Shown here piece after piece: positions 1 to 6,174 of a stretch of 12,763 nt of DNA. The notes below the pieces were generated by a model. It worked only from the letters and a program-made list of their open reading frames with translations, made no database searches and had not been told where the DNA came from. Source of the stretch: Actinomycetota bacterium (lineage in GTDB: Bacteria; Actinomycetota; Acidimicrobiia; Acidimicrobiales; Ilumatobacteraceae); contig SXWG01000001.1 in the NCBI GenBank assembly GCA_005789925.1, forward strand, positions 1 to 12,763, given 5' to 3'. The position numbers and the translations under genes were made by a program. Each line of letters begins with the position of its first letter. Positions within the stretch are counted from its first letter, which is position 1.

Positions 1-1
1 A

Positions 2-112
2 CTCATGGACCTTCTCGAAGAACGCGGGGTCGTCGGGCCGAGCGAAGGTTCAAGGGCGCGTACAGTTCTGATGTCCGTTGAGGAACTCGACGCCCTGCAA
101 GGTGGCGCCTAG
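2..112 (+). CDS. ftsK: DNA translocase FtsK, C-terminal end (partial)
   Basis: Only the last 36 codons and the TAG stop (110-112) are in the window. The peptide begins LMDLLEERGVVGPSEGSRAR and continues with VLMSVEELD. It matches the end of the FtsK/SpoIIIE gamma domain, the winged helix that reads the KOPS/SRS polar sequences and steers the hexameric motor toward the terminus during chromosome segregation at the division septum. The stretch EERGVVGPSEGS is close to invariant in that family, so this short tail is diagnostic. The ATPase and membrane domains lie upstream of base 1. A sugar-lactonase-like gene starts 24 bases after the stop, on the same strand. The identity is supported by the motif and by the following rimO-pgsA-cinA order, which often accompanies ftsK in Actinobacteria. 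Confidence 0.9.
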   Translation, partial: LMDLLEERGVVGPSEGSRARTVLMSVEELDALQGGA

Positions 113-136
113 TTCCTCGTTCGAAGGCGAGGCGTC

Positions 137-1057
137 ATGTCCGGTCACACATTCACTGAACTTGCATCGGGACTTCGGTTCCCCGAGGGTCCCGTCGCCA
201 TGCCTGATGGCAGTGTCATCGTCACCGAAATGTTCGCGCATCGACTCACGAGGGTGCGTGCCGATGGAAGCACAGAAACTGTGGCAGAAATGGAAGGTGG
301 GCCAAACGGCCTGGCTGTCGGACCAGACGGAAACTTGTATCTGTGCAACAACGGAAATGCGTTCACGCCGATTGATCTCGGAGAGTTGTTGTTGCCCGGA
401 GATGTCGACATGGACCGTTACATCGGTGGACGTATCCAGAAGGTCGACATGGCGACAGGAACGGTCATAGATCTCTACACGCACTGCGATGGGAAGCCAT
501 TGCGTGCCCCGAACGATCTCGTGTTCGATGCACATGGTGGGTTTTGGTTCACCGACCACGGCCTGCGGACGCATGACCATGCAGACAGAACCGCCATCTA
601 TTACGCCAAAGCGGACGGCTCGCTCATTAGTCAAGTGGTGGCACCCGTTGATTCGCCAAATGGCATCGGTCTGTCACCAGATGGATCGCAGTTGTATTGG
701 GCAGAGACGCACACTGGGCGAGTGTTCCGGCGCACAGTCGCATCGCCAGGTGAGCTCGTTGCTGCATCGATGATCGACCCGTCGGTTGTGTTGCATGGTC
801 TTCCCGGCATGCAATTACTCGACTCGCTCGCCGTGGACGGCGACGGCAATGTCTGCGTCGCGACGTTGGTGAATGGGGGAATCACGGTCATCGCAGCCGA
901 CGGGACGCTCCGTGATTTTGTTGCCACGGACGACATGTTGACCACCAATATCTGCTTCGGTGGAGCGAACTTCCGCACCGCGTACATCACGCTGTCGGCA
1001 ACTGGTCGTCTCGTGTCGATGACATGGCCATACAACGGTCTGGTGCTGAACCACTGA
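137..1057 (+). CDS. SMP-30/gluconolactonase-like (SGL family) hydrolase
   Basis: This 306-residue protein is a six-bladed beta-propeller of the SMP-30/gluconolactonase/LRE-like family, whose members hydrolyse sugar lactones or related esters with one divalent metal. Family metal ligands are recognisable: Glu17 in FPEGP, Asn175 in DSPNGIGLSPDG and Asp229 in LLDSLAVDGDG. Asn126 in APNDLVFD fits the substrate-facing Asn of the family. Blade repeats of the type PDGxLY or GDGNVCVATL recur through the chain. No signal peptide is seen, so it is probably cytoplasmic. The ATG at 137 follows a weak Shine-Dalgarno (AAGGCGAG, 124-131). It lies 24 bases after ftsK and may be cotranscribed with it; rimO downstream has its own promoter. 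The substrate cannot be told from sequence. It sits between ftsK and rimO, which are commonly near neighbours. Confidence 0.85.
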   Translation: MSGHTFTELASGLRFPEGPVAMPDGSVIVTEMFAHRLTRVRADGSTETVAEMEGGPNGLAVGPDGNLYLCNNGNAFTPIDLGELLLPGDVDMDRYIGGRIQKVDMATGTVIDLYTHCDGKPLRAPNDLVFDAHGGFWFTDHGLRTHDHADRTAIYYAKADGSLISQVVAPVDSPNGIGLSPDGSQLYWAETHTGRVFRRTVASPGELVAASMIDPSVVLHGLPGMQLLDSLAVDGDGNVCVATLVNGGITVIAADGTLRDFVATDDMLTTNICFGGANFRTAYITLSATGRLVSMTWPYNGLVLNH

Positions 1058-1076
1058 GCACATATTCCGGCGCCGA

Positions 1077-1082
1077 TAGGCT
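1077..1082 (+). promoter_or_regulatory. -10 box of a leaderless rimO promoter
   Basis: TAGGCT fits the actinobacterial -10 consensus TANNNT and ends exactly 8 bases before the GTG start of rimO (1091), placing the expected transcription start on or next to the start codon. No Shine-Dalgarno is present before that GTG. The same hexamer at nearly the same distance precedes rmlA, and a close variant precedes carD. No convincing -35 box is visible. This is inferred from spacing and recurrence. Confidence 0.55.
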
Positions 1083-1090
1083 CACGACTC

Positions 1091-2386
1091 GTGGGTGAGC
1101 GGTTCTATGTAGAGACACTCGGATGTCCGAAGAATCAAGTTGACTCCGAAAAGATCATTGGTCGCCTTCTCTCCGATGGGCTAGTAGCGACAGATGACCC
1201 GTCAAAGGCCGATCTGGTCGTCGTGAACACCTGTGCATTCGTCGAGGACGCTCGACGAGAGAGCATCGACACGCTGCTGGCACTCCACGACCAACGAAAG
1301 AAGTCTTCTCGTCTAGTGGTGACCGGTTGCATGGCCGAGCGATACGGCGACGAACTCGCAGAGGCCCTTCCTGAGGCCGACCAGATCGCCGGCTTTGGAA
1401 CCCCGATCGCGCTCGGGCGCAAACCATTGTCTGTGTCGGCAGAGGTGCCGACATTCGACTTGTTGAATCTTCCACGTCCCCGCTCAACTGCACCGTGGGC
1501 ATACGTAAAGATCGCCGAAGGGTGCGACCGGATGTGCGGATTCTGCGCCATTCCGTCGTTTCGCGGACCTCAACGAAGCCGTGACGTGCAGTCGATACTC
1601 GACGAAGTCGATGCGCTGTCCGTACGAGAAATTGTCCTTGTTGCTCAAGACCTCGCCAGCTACGGCAAGGATCGGCCAGACGAACTTGGAGCTGGGTCGA
1701 TTGTGTCGCTTGTGAAGCAGGTTGCTGATCGCGTCGATCGGACCCGACTCCTGTATCTCTACCCGAGTGACCTGAGTGACGAGCTCATCGACGTCATCAT
1801 CGCCACTGGTGTCCCGTACTTCGATCTGTCATTGCAACATGTGAGCAAGGTGCACTTGCGGCGCATGCGTCGCTGGGGCGACGGCGGACGCTTTCTCGAA
1901 CGCATCGAATGCATCCGGACCCTCGAGCCTGCAGCAGCTTTTCGTAGCAATTTCATCGTCGGATATCCCGGAGAGACTGAAGACGACCACGATCAACTGT
2001 TGCGCTTCGTGGAATCAGCGCAACTCGACTGGTGCGGTTTTTTTGCCTACAGCCCGGAAGAGGGCACCCACGCGGCAACGTTGGGTGACCAGGTGGACAC
2101 ATCGCTCATGAACGACAGGTTGGCTGAGCTCCGCGAGTTGCAAGATGACATCACCGCCAAGCGCCGCGACGACTTGCTGGACACTACGGTGACGGTGCTG
2201 GTCGATGAGCCAGGTGTCGGGCGTTCGCATCGCGAAGCACCCGAGATTGATGGTGTGGTCCAAGTGCCCGAGATACTCACTGTCGGTGAGTTCTACCGAG
2301 TCGACATCGAGCAAGTCTTCGGTCCTGACCTCATCGCTCGCGAGGGTTCGGAAGTTCTTTGCACTCCAGCGGGGGCGGCCCGATGA
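1091..2386 (+). CDS. rimO: Ribosomal protein S12 methylthiotransferase RimO
   Basis: This 431-residue radical-SAM enzyme adds a methylthio group to the conserved aspartate of ribosomal protein S12. The N-terminal UPF0004 domain (about 1-130) has its cluster cysteines Cys12 (LGCPKNQVDSE), Cys48 (NTCAF) and Cys80 (TGCMAERY). The radical-SAM motif CxxxCxxC is Cys145, Cys149, Cys152 in AEGCDRMCGFCAIPSFRG. Later motifs YFDLSLQH, SNFIVGYPGET and FFAYSPEEGTHA are typical. A TRAM domain occupies about 362-425. The LGCPKNxVDSE opening and the short TRAM region favour RimO over the tRNA enzyme MiaB. The GTG start at 1091 is set by the N-terminal motif and by the -10 box 8 bases upstream. The stop overlaps the pgsA start as ATGA, which implies translational coupling. 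Confidence 0.95.
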   Translation: MGERFYVETLGCPKNQVDSEKIIGRLLSDGLVATDDPSKADLVVVNTCAFVEDARRESIDTLLALHDQRKKSSRLVVTGCMAERYGDELAEALPEADQIAGFGTPIALGRKPLSVSAEVPTFDLLNLPRPRSTAPWAYVKIAEGCDRMCGFCAIPSFRGPQRSRDVQSILDEVDALSVREIVLVAQDLASYGKDRPDELGAGSIVSLVKQVADRVDRTRLLYLYPSDLSDELIDVIIATGVPYFDLSLQHVSKVHLRRMRRWGDGGRFLERIECIRTLEPAAAFRSNFIVGYPGETEDDHDQLLRFVESAQLDWCGFFAYSPEEGTHAATLGDQVDTSLMNDRLAELRELQDDITAKRRDDLLDTTVTVLVDEPGVGRSHREAPEIDGVVQVPEILTVGEFYRVDIEQVFGPDLIAREGSEVLCTPAGAAR

Positions 2387-2940
2387 AGCGAACGGTCGAC
2401 GAAACAGCAATCGCAACATGGGCAAACGCAGTCACCGTGGCTCGCATTCTCGTGTCACCGCTCTTGTTCGCGATCATTCCTGCCGACACGAATGGCTCGT
2501 GGGTGGCGCTCGCGATGTGGGTGGTGCTCTGCGTGAGCGACGGGTTCGACGGATACTTGGCACGTCGACATGGCACGACGAACAGCGGAGCGTTTCTTGA
2601 CCCGTTGGCGGACAAGGTGTTGGTTCTCGGGGCGATGTTCACGCTTGTCAGTCGTGGCGTTTTTGGTTTGCTCCCAGTTCTCATCATCGCAGTTCGCGAA
2701 GTGATCGTGAGCGTCTATCGTGTCGTCGCCGGTTCGCGCGGAGTGAGTGTGCCGGCAAGTCGTACTGCGAAAGTGAAGACATTCAGCCAACAGATGGCAG
2801 TCGGCTTTGCCCTCGTGCCGGTCACTGTCGACGATGCGACGTGGACATGGACGGTCTTTCTTTGGATAGCAGTCGGCCTCACGGTATTGAGCGGCCTGCA
2901 ATACGCCGCTCGAGCTTTCGGAATCGGAAAGAAGAACTGA
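2383..2940 (+). CDS. pgsA: CDP-diacylglycerol-glycerol-3-phosphate 3-phosphatidyltransferase
   Basis: This 185-residue integral membrane enzyme of the CDP-alcohol phosphatidyltransferase family transfers phosphatidyl from CDP-diacylglycerol to glycerol-3-phosphate, the first step to phosphatidylglycerol and cardiolipin. The signature DGFDGYLAR...GAFLDPLAD supplies the metal-binding aspartates Asp53, Asp56, Asp73 and Asp77. The N-terminal NAVTVARI (15-22) is typical of the family. Several hydrophobic segments follow (about 25-50, 78-110, 137-150, 157-175). The gap between the AR pair and the next Gly is 7 residues, one less than the 8 I remember for well-known members. I chose ATG 2383 because it overlaps the rimO stop by four bases (ATGA); an in-frame ATG at 2359 would add eight residues that resemble nothing. 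Other CDP-alcohol transferases are possible but context favours PgsA. Confidence 0.9.
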   Translation: MKRTVDETAIATWANAVTVARILVSPLLFAIIPADTNGSWVALAMWVVLCVSDGFDGYLARRHGTTNSGAFLDPLADKVLVLGAMFTLVSRGVFGLLPVLIIAVREVIVSVYRVVAGSRGVSVPASRTAKVKTFSQQMAVGFALVPVTVDDATWTWTVFLWIAVGLTVLSGLQYAARAFGIGKKN

Positions 2941-2944
2941 CGCC

Positions 2945-4180
2945 GTGCGTTGTGACGTCGTTGCCATCGGTACCGAACTGCTGCTCGGCCAGATTGTCGA
3001 CACCAATTCGTCATGGATCGGTGAACAATTGGCCGCCGCCGGTATCGACTCTTTGGTGCAGGTGAAGGTCGGCGACAACTTGGGCCGCATGGTTCATATC
3101 CTGCGTGAGCGGCTCAGCGAGGCTGATGCGGTCGTCGTCTGCGGAGGATTGGGACCGACCCACGATGACCTGACGAGAGAAGCCATCGCCGAGGTGATGG
3201 GGGCAGATCTCGTCGAGGACGAAGAGGTCGCCGAGCGCATCATCTCGATGTTCTCTGCGCGTGGTCGACGAATGTCGGCGAACAACATGAAACAGGCACT
3301 CGTCCCCACAGGGGCCTCGGTCATTGCTCAGACCCGTGGAACGGCGCCGGGGCTCATCTGTCCGGTCGGTGACAAGGTTCTGTACGCGGTACCCGGAGTG
3401 CCGCATGAGATGCAGGACATGCTGACGCGAGCCATCATTCCCGACCTTCTCGCACGCTCTGGATCCTCGGCGATGATCATGAGTCGAGTACTTCGCACAT
3501 GGGGTGAGAGCGAGTCCGGGCTGAATGAACGTCTGCAAGGAATCATCGATGACCTCGACGTCGTCGGAAATCCGACGCTGGCGTTTCTTGCCAGTGGCTG
3601 GGAAGGCATCAAGGTTCGCCTCACCGCAAAAGCCGCGACAGAAGACGACGCATGGCGACTGATCTCAGAGTGGGAACGTCCCATTCGCTCAGAAGTGTCC
3701 GATGTGATCTTCGGAGTAGACGAACAGACAATGGAGTCTGTCGTGCTCGATCTTCTTGCCGAACGCGGTCTGACGCTCGGTGTCGCAGAATCGGTTACGG
3801 GAGGTCTTGTCGCTGGTCGCTTGACCTCGGTCGCGGGTTCTTCGAAGGTGTTTCGTGGCGGCATCGTGTCGTATGCAAGTGCCGTGAAGCATGATCTGCT
3901 CGGTGTGCCCGCTGGGCCGGCGGTGTCACACGATGCTGCAGCAGCGATGGCGCGTGGAGCTCGCCATGTGCTCGGGTCTGATGTCGGACTCGCGCTCACC
4001 GGGGTGGCTGGACCAACCGAGCAAGACGGACAACCGGTCGGAACGTTGTATATAAGTGTGGCGATGCCTGATGACACCGTGAACACACATCACCTTCGGT
4101 TGCCAGGCCAACGTGACCAGATGCGTCAACTGAGTGTCATCTCAGCGCTCGACGTGCTGCGCCGCACGCTGTCGAACTGA
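2945..4180 (+). CDS. cinA: CinA-family protein, nicotinamide-nucleotide amidase/ADP-ribose pyrophosphatase type
   Basis: This 411-residue two-domain protein belongs to the pyridine-nucleotide recycling family. The N-terminal MoaB/COG1058-type domain (about 1-170) shows AIGTELLLGQIVDTNSSWI, CGGLGPTHDDLTREA and PGVPHEM. The C-terminal PncC-type amidase domain (about 260-408) shows AESVTGGLVAGRL with Ser283, GGIVSYASAVK with Lys315, and ALTGVAGP (350-357). PncC deamidates NMN to nicotinate mononucleotide; the N-terminal domain hydrolyses ADP-ribose in characterised full-length members. Length is normal for the fused form. The GTG at 2945, four bases after the pgsA stop, opens directly into the conserved first strand. 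It is the last gene of the rimO-pgsA-cinA unit and is convergent with the following regulator. In some actinobacteria clgR and recA come next; they do not follow here. Confidence 0.93.
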   Translation: MRCDVVAIGTELLLGQIVDTNSSWIGEQLAAAGIDSLVQVKVGDNLGRMVHILRERLSEADAVVVCGGLGPTHDDLTREAIAEVMGADLVEDEEVAERIISMFSARGRRMSANNMKQALVPTGASVIAQTRGTAPGLICPVGDKVLYAVPGVPHEMQDMLTRAIIPDLLARSGSSAMIMSRVLRTWGESESGLNERLQGIIDDLDVVGNPTLAFLASGWEGIKVRLTAKAATEDDAWRLISEWERPIRSEVSDVIFGVDEQTMESVVLDLLAERGLTLGVAESVTGGLVAGRLTSVAGSSKVFRGGIVSYASAVKHDLLGVPAGPAVSHDAAAAMARGARHVLGSDVGLALTGVAGPTEQDGQPVGTLYISVAMPDDTVNTHHLRLPGQRDQMRQLSVISALDVLRRTLSN

Positions 4181-4195
4181 TTCAGCGTCGAATCA
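4178..4195. terminator. Weak inverted repeat between convergent genes
   Basis: TGATTC and GAATCA form a perfect 6-bp stem around a 6-base loop, starting at the cinA stop codon and filling most of the 18-base gap to the convergent TetR-like gene. A hairpin here could serve both directions as a terminator. The stem is short and AT-rich and no T-run follows on either strand, so this is tentative. Confidence 0.25.
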
Positions 4196-4198
4196 ACC

Positions 4199-5395
4199 TC
4201 AACGCTTCACACTGATCATCGTGATAAGTGGGCGAGTGATGACGCGGAAATCGAGCGTGTCAAGTTTCGTGGTGAACGATTCGATGACGGTGAATCCGAT
4301 CGGGTTCGCTTGACCGGCAGCTGACACCAGAGGCACCACCGCGGCAGGAAACGTTCCACCAGAGCTGAACATCTCTGCATAACGAGCATCTGATGCTTGC
4401 TGAATAGAGCGAAGCGCTCGCTTCACCGACGGTCGGGTGCGTGCTGCGACGTAGGTCTCAAGCCTGAAACGACGCCAGTTGGAGCGGTCTGGTGCGACAG
4501 CAAGTTGATAGATCTGCGCTGTTGCATCGGGTAAGTCGTTCGCCTCGATGCCAGAGGTCGTGATAGCACCAGTGTCGGCTGCTGCGTTGAAGAGAAGGGT
4601 CTTCATGGCATCGATGAGGAGTTCCTCTTTGACGTCATATTGGGTGTACACCGCACCACTCGTGAGGTGTGCGCGCCGTGCGATCCGCGACACGGTCGTC
4701 TGTTCGAAACCTGCGCGACCCATCACTTCAGCGGTTGCATTGATGAGCGCATCACGCAACGGGTCGCCCGTTGTGGCCGCGACGAACGGCGTCGCTTCGA
4801 ACGTCGGAACAGCGCCACGTATGTCGACGGGTGTGCGCAGGGCGTGAGAATAAATCGGCACGATGAGCGACCATTCGTCGGGTCGTTGATTCACGAAGCT
4901 GAACAAGCCCATTCCGAGCAGCACCGAAAGAGATGTCAAGCGTCGAACTCGCTCGTGCGGCGCCGTCGACTCGTCGAGACCATTCGCAGCGAACCACTTC
5001 GGCATCCAGTCACTCATCTCCTCGTTCAACACATCGTGTCGATGGGCGACGGCGAGACATTCGAGGCCAGCGGCGATGGAGGGTGTCGGTTTTACCAGTT
5101 TCTTGACGACCGTCGACATCGTGTCGGCATCGCCGCTCATCATCGCTTCGATGCCCGAAGAGAGAAGTGAGAGAGTCGGCTCGGCCAGACGATTGGTCCA
5201 CAGCCCGACCGCAATTTCGGCTGCGTTTTCGTAGCGCCCGTACATTGCTCCACTCGTGAGGTCGACGCGACGAGCCACTGAGCGGAGAACGATGCGGTCG
5301 ATGCCGACATCGCTGACTTCGACGAGAGCAGCATCGAGAATTCGATTGTCGTTGTCAACAGAAGACTGGGATCGACGCCGGGGGTTGAGCGGCAC
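4199..5395 (-). CDS. Tandem (double) TetR-type transcriptional regulator
   Basis: This protein of about 398 residues carries two TetR-type helix-turn-helix domains in one chain. Domain one (about 17-62) contains SVARRVDLTSGAMYGRYEN; domain two (about 211-260) contains SRIARRAHLTSGAVYTQYDV. Both keep the TetR recognition pattern (A-R-R-x-x-L-T-S-G-A-x-Y). Each is followed by 130-150 helical residues in the place of a ligand-binding domain, so the gene looks like an internal duplication that has diverged. It probably acts as a DNA-binding repressor; ligand and targets are unknown. GTG 5395 is preferred because TACCCT lies 6 bases upstream (leaderless). ATG 5422 or 5419 would add eight or nine residues, lack a Shine-Dalgarno and push the promoter into the tRNA gene. 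The frame stays open through the tRNA, but that part is antisense tRNA. Confidence 0.82.
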   Translation of the reverse strand: MPLNPRRRSQSSVDNDNRILDAALVEVSDVGIDRIVLRSVARRVDLTSGAMYGRYENAAEIAVGLWTNRLAEPTLSLLSSGIEAMMSGDADTMSTVVKKLVKPTPSIAAGLECLAVAHRHDVLNEEMSDWMPKWFAANGLDESTAPHERVRRLTSLSVLLGMGLFSFVNQRPDEWSLIVPIYSHALRTPVDIRGAVPTFEATPFVAATTGDPLRDALINATAEVMGRAGFEQTTVSRIARRAHLTSGAVYTQYDVKEELLIDAMKTLLFNAAADTGAITTSGIEANDLPDATAQIYQLAVAPDRSNWRRFRLETYVAARTRPSVKRALRSIQQASDARYAEMFSSGGTFPAAVVPLVSAAGQANPIGFTVIESFTTKLDTLDFRVITRPLITMISVKR

Positions 5396-5401
5396 ATAGA
5401 A

Positions 5402-5407
5402 AGGGTA
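5402..5407 (-). promoter_or_regulatory. Possible -10 box of the double-TetR gene
   Basis: On the minus strand TACCCT fits TANNNT and ends 6 bases before the GTG at 5395, consistent with leaderless initiation. No good -35 at the usual spacing is seen: TTGAGA lies only 14 bases upstream. It is weaker than the other -10 boxes in this window and is used here mainly to choose the start. Confidence 0.35.
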
Positions 5408-5413
5408 GCCCGA

Positions 5414-5419
5414 TAGCAT
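5414..5419 (+). promoter_or_regulatory. Possible -10 box of the tRNA-Arg gene
   Basis: TAGCAT fits TANNNT and ends 18 bases before the mature 5' end of the tRNA, which would leave a precursor leader of about 10 bases for RNase P removal. TTGAGC at 5385-5390 is too distant (23 bases) to be a normal -35. The call is tentative. Confidence 0.3.
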
Positions 5420-5437
5420 CATCTCAACGCGAAAGTT

Positions 5438-5511
5438 GCCCCTGTAGCTCAGTCGGATAGAGCAACGGACTTCTAATCCGCAGGTCGCAGGTTCGATTCC
5501 TGCCGGGGGCG
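5438..5511 (+). tRNA. tRNA-Arg (anticodon UCU)
   Basis: The 74 bases fold as a standard cloverleaf. The acceptor stem GCCCCTG pairs with CGGGGGC with one U-G pair. The D stem is GCTC/GAGC. The anticodon loop CTTCTAA gives TCT, reading AGA and AGG arginine codons. The T arm is GCAGG-TTCGATT-CCTGC. The discriminator is G and CCA is not encoded (CGC follows), so CCA is added after transcription. Position 27-43 is an A-C mismatch at the top of the anticodon stem. The gene is divergent from the double-TetR regulator and lies 75 bases before the carD -10 box. Confidence 0.96.
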
Positions 5512-5563
5512 CGCACCAGCCCGATGACACGCGTGACAGCACTCATCGACTCGTCTCGAAATC

Positions 5564-5574
5564 GTGGAATCCAC
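5564..5574. repeat. 11-bp palindrome upstream of carD
   Basis: GTGGAATCCAC is a perfect 5-1-5 palindrome lying 27-37 bases before the carD start, where a -35 element or an operator would sit. A separate 10-base direct repeat, CAGCCCGATG, occurs at 5517-5526 and 5574-5583 in the same interval. Whether any protein binds here is unknown. Confidence 0.3.
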
Positions 5575-5586
5575 AGCCCGATGGCC

Positions 5587-5592
5587 TAGCCT
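5587..5592 (+). promoter_or_regulatory. -10 box of a leaderless carD promoter
   Basis: TAGCCT ends 8 bases before the GTG at 5601, the same geometry as at rimO. The following bases TGAAAGTC also match those after the rmlA box (TAGGCTGAAAGTC), so the two promoters resemble one another beyond the hexamer. No Shine-Dalgarno at a workable distance is present. Together these support GTG 5601 as the start. Confidence 0.55.
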
Positions 5593-5600
5593 TGAAAGTC

Positions 5601-6164
5601 GTGAAATACAAGAAGGGTGACACCGTCATCTACCCCCAACACGGTGCATGCATCGTGATCGGAACCAAGCAGGTGAACGCCTTCGGAACACGTCAGGAAT
5701 ACCTCATCCTGAAGACGGTCATCAACGAAATGACTCTCCAGGTGCCGACCGCAAAAGCCGATCAGGTCGGCGTGCGTCCTCCAGTTTCTGCAAATGAACT
5801 GGAAGACCTCGTGTCTGTTCTTTCAAAAGCCGACCCACGCGTGCCGTCGAACTGGTCGCGCCGGTTCAAGAACCACCAGGAAAAATTGAAGAGTGGCGAC
5901 GTGTATCAGGTCGCCGAAGTGGTGCGTAACCTCGCGGCCCGCAATCGAGACGCTTCGTTGTCGGCCGCCGAACGAACCATGTACGAGCGCGCCCGCATCA
6001 ACCTCATCTCTGAAATCGCGCCGGCGTTGAAAGTGTCGAACGAAGAAGCCGAGCGATTCCTGAACGAGGCGCTCGAAAAGGGTGTCTTGAAGCCGGCTAA
6101 GGTCGCCAAGAAGAAGGCCGAGGCTGCGCCGAAGAAAGCAGTCGACGAAGACGACGATTTCTGA
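5601..6164 (+). CDS. carD: CarD/CdnL-type RNA polymerase-binding transcription factor
   Basis: CarD binds the RNA polymerase beta subunit through its N-terminal Tudor-like domain and stabilises open promoter complexes through a helical DNA-binding domain. This 187-residue protein has the Tudor-like part at about 1-60 (KKGDTVIYPQHGA) and the helical part at about 65-160. Trp85 in PSNWSRRFK coincides with the Trp that wedges the -10 region in Mycobacterium tuberculosis CarD, and Arg125 replaces its Lys125. Positions equivalent to Arg25 and Arg47 of that protein, known to touch polymerase, are Val25 and Gln47. A tail (161-187) rich in Lys and Ala ends in DEDDDF and is longer than in the mycobacterial protein. 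A TTG at 5592 would add three residues; GTG 5601 aligns with the mycobacterial start and fits the promoter. A dehydrogenase gene follows after 10 bases. Confidence 0.92.
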   Translation: MKYKKGDTVIYPQHGACIVIGTKQVNAFGTRQEYLILKTVINEMTLQVPTAKADQVGVRPPVSANELEDLVSVLSKADPRVPSNWSRRFKNHQEKLKSGDVYQVAEVVRNLAARNRDASLSAAERTMYERARINLISEIAPALKVSNEEAERFLNEALEKGVLKPAKVAKKKAEAAPKKAVDEDDDF

Positions 6165-6174
6165 CGCAGGCGAC

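Noticed and set aside
2205..3090. Open frames of 131-211 codons overlapping rimO, pgsA and cinA on both strands
   Set aside because: They are shadows of the real genes: no motifs, Arg/Ser-rich composition, and overlap with well-identified coding sequence.
5396..5542. N-terminal extension of the minus-strand regulator frame, including a stretch beginning APPAGIEPATCGLEV
   Set aside because: This is the antisense translation of the tRNA-Arg gene, a well-known spurious peptide in protein databases. The regulator start is placed after the tRNA.
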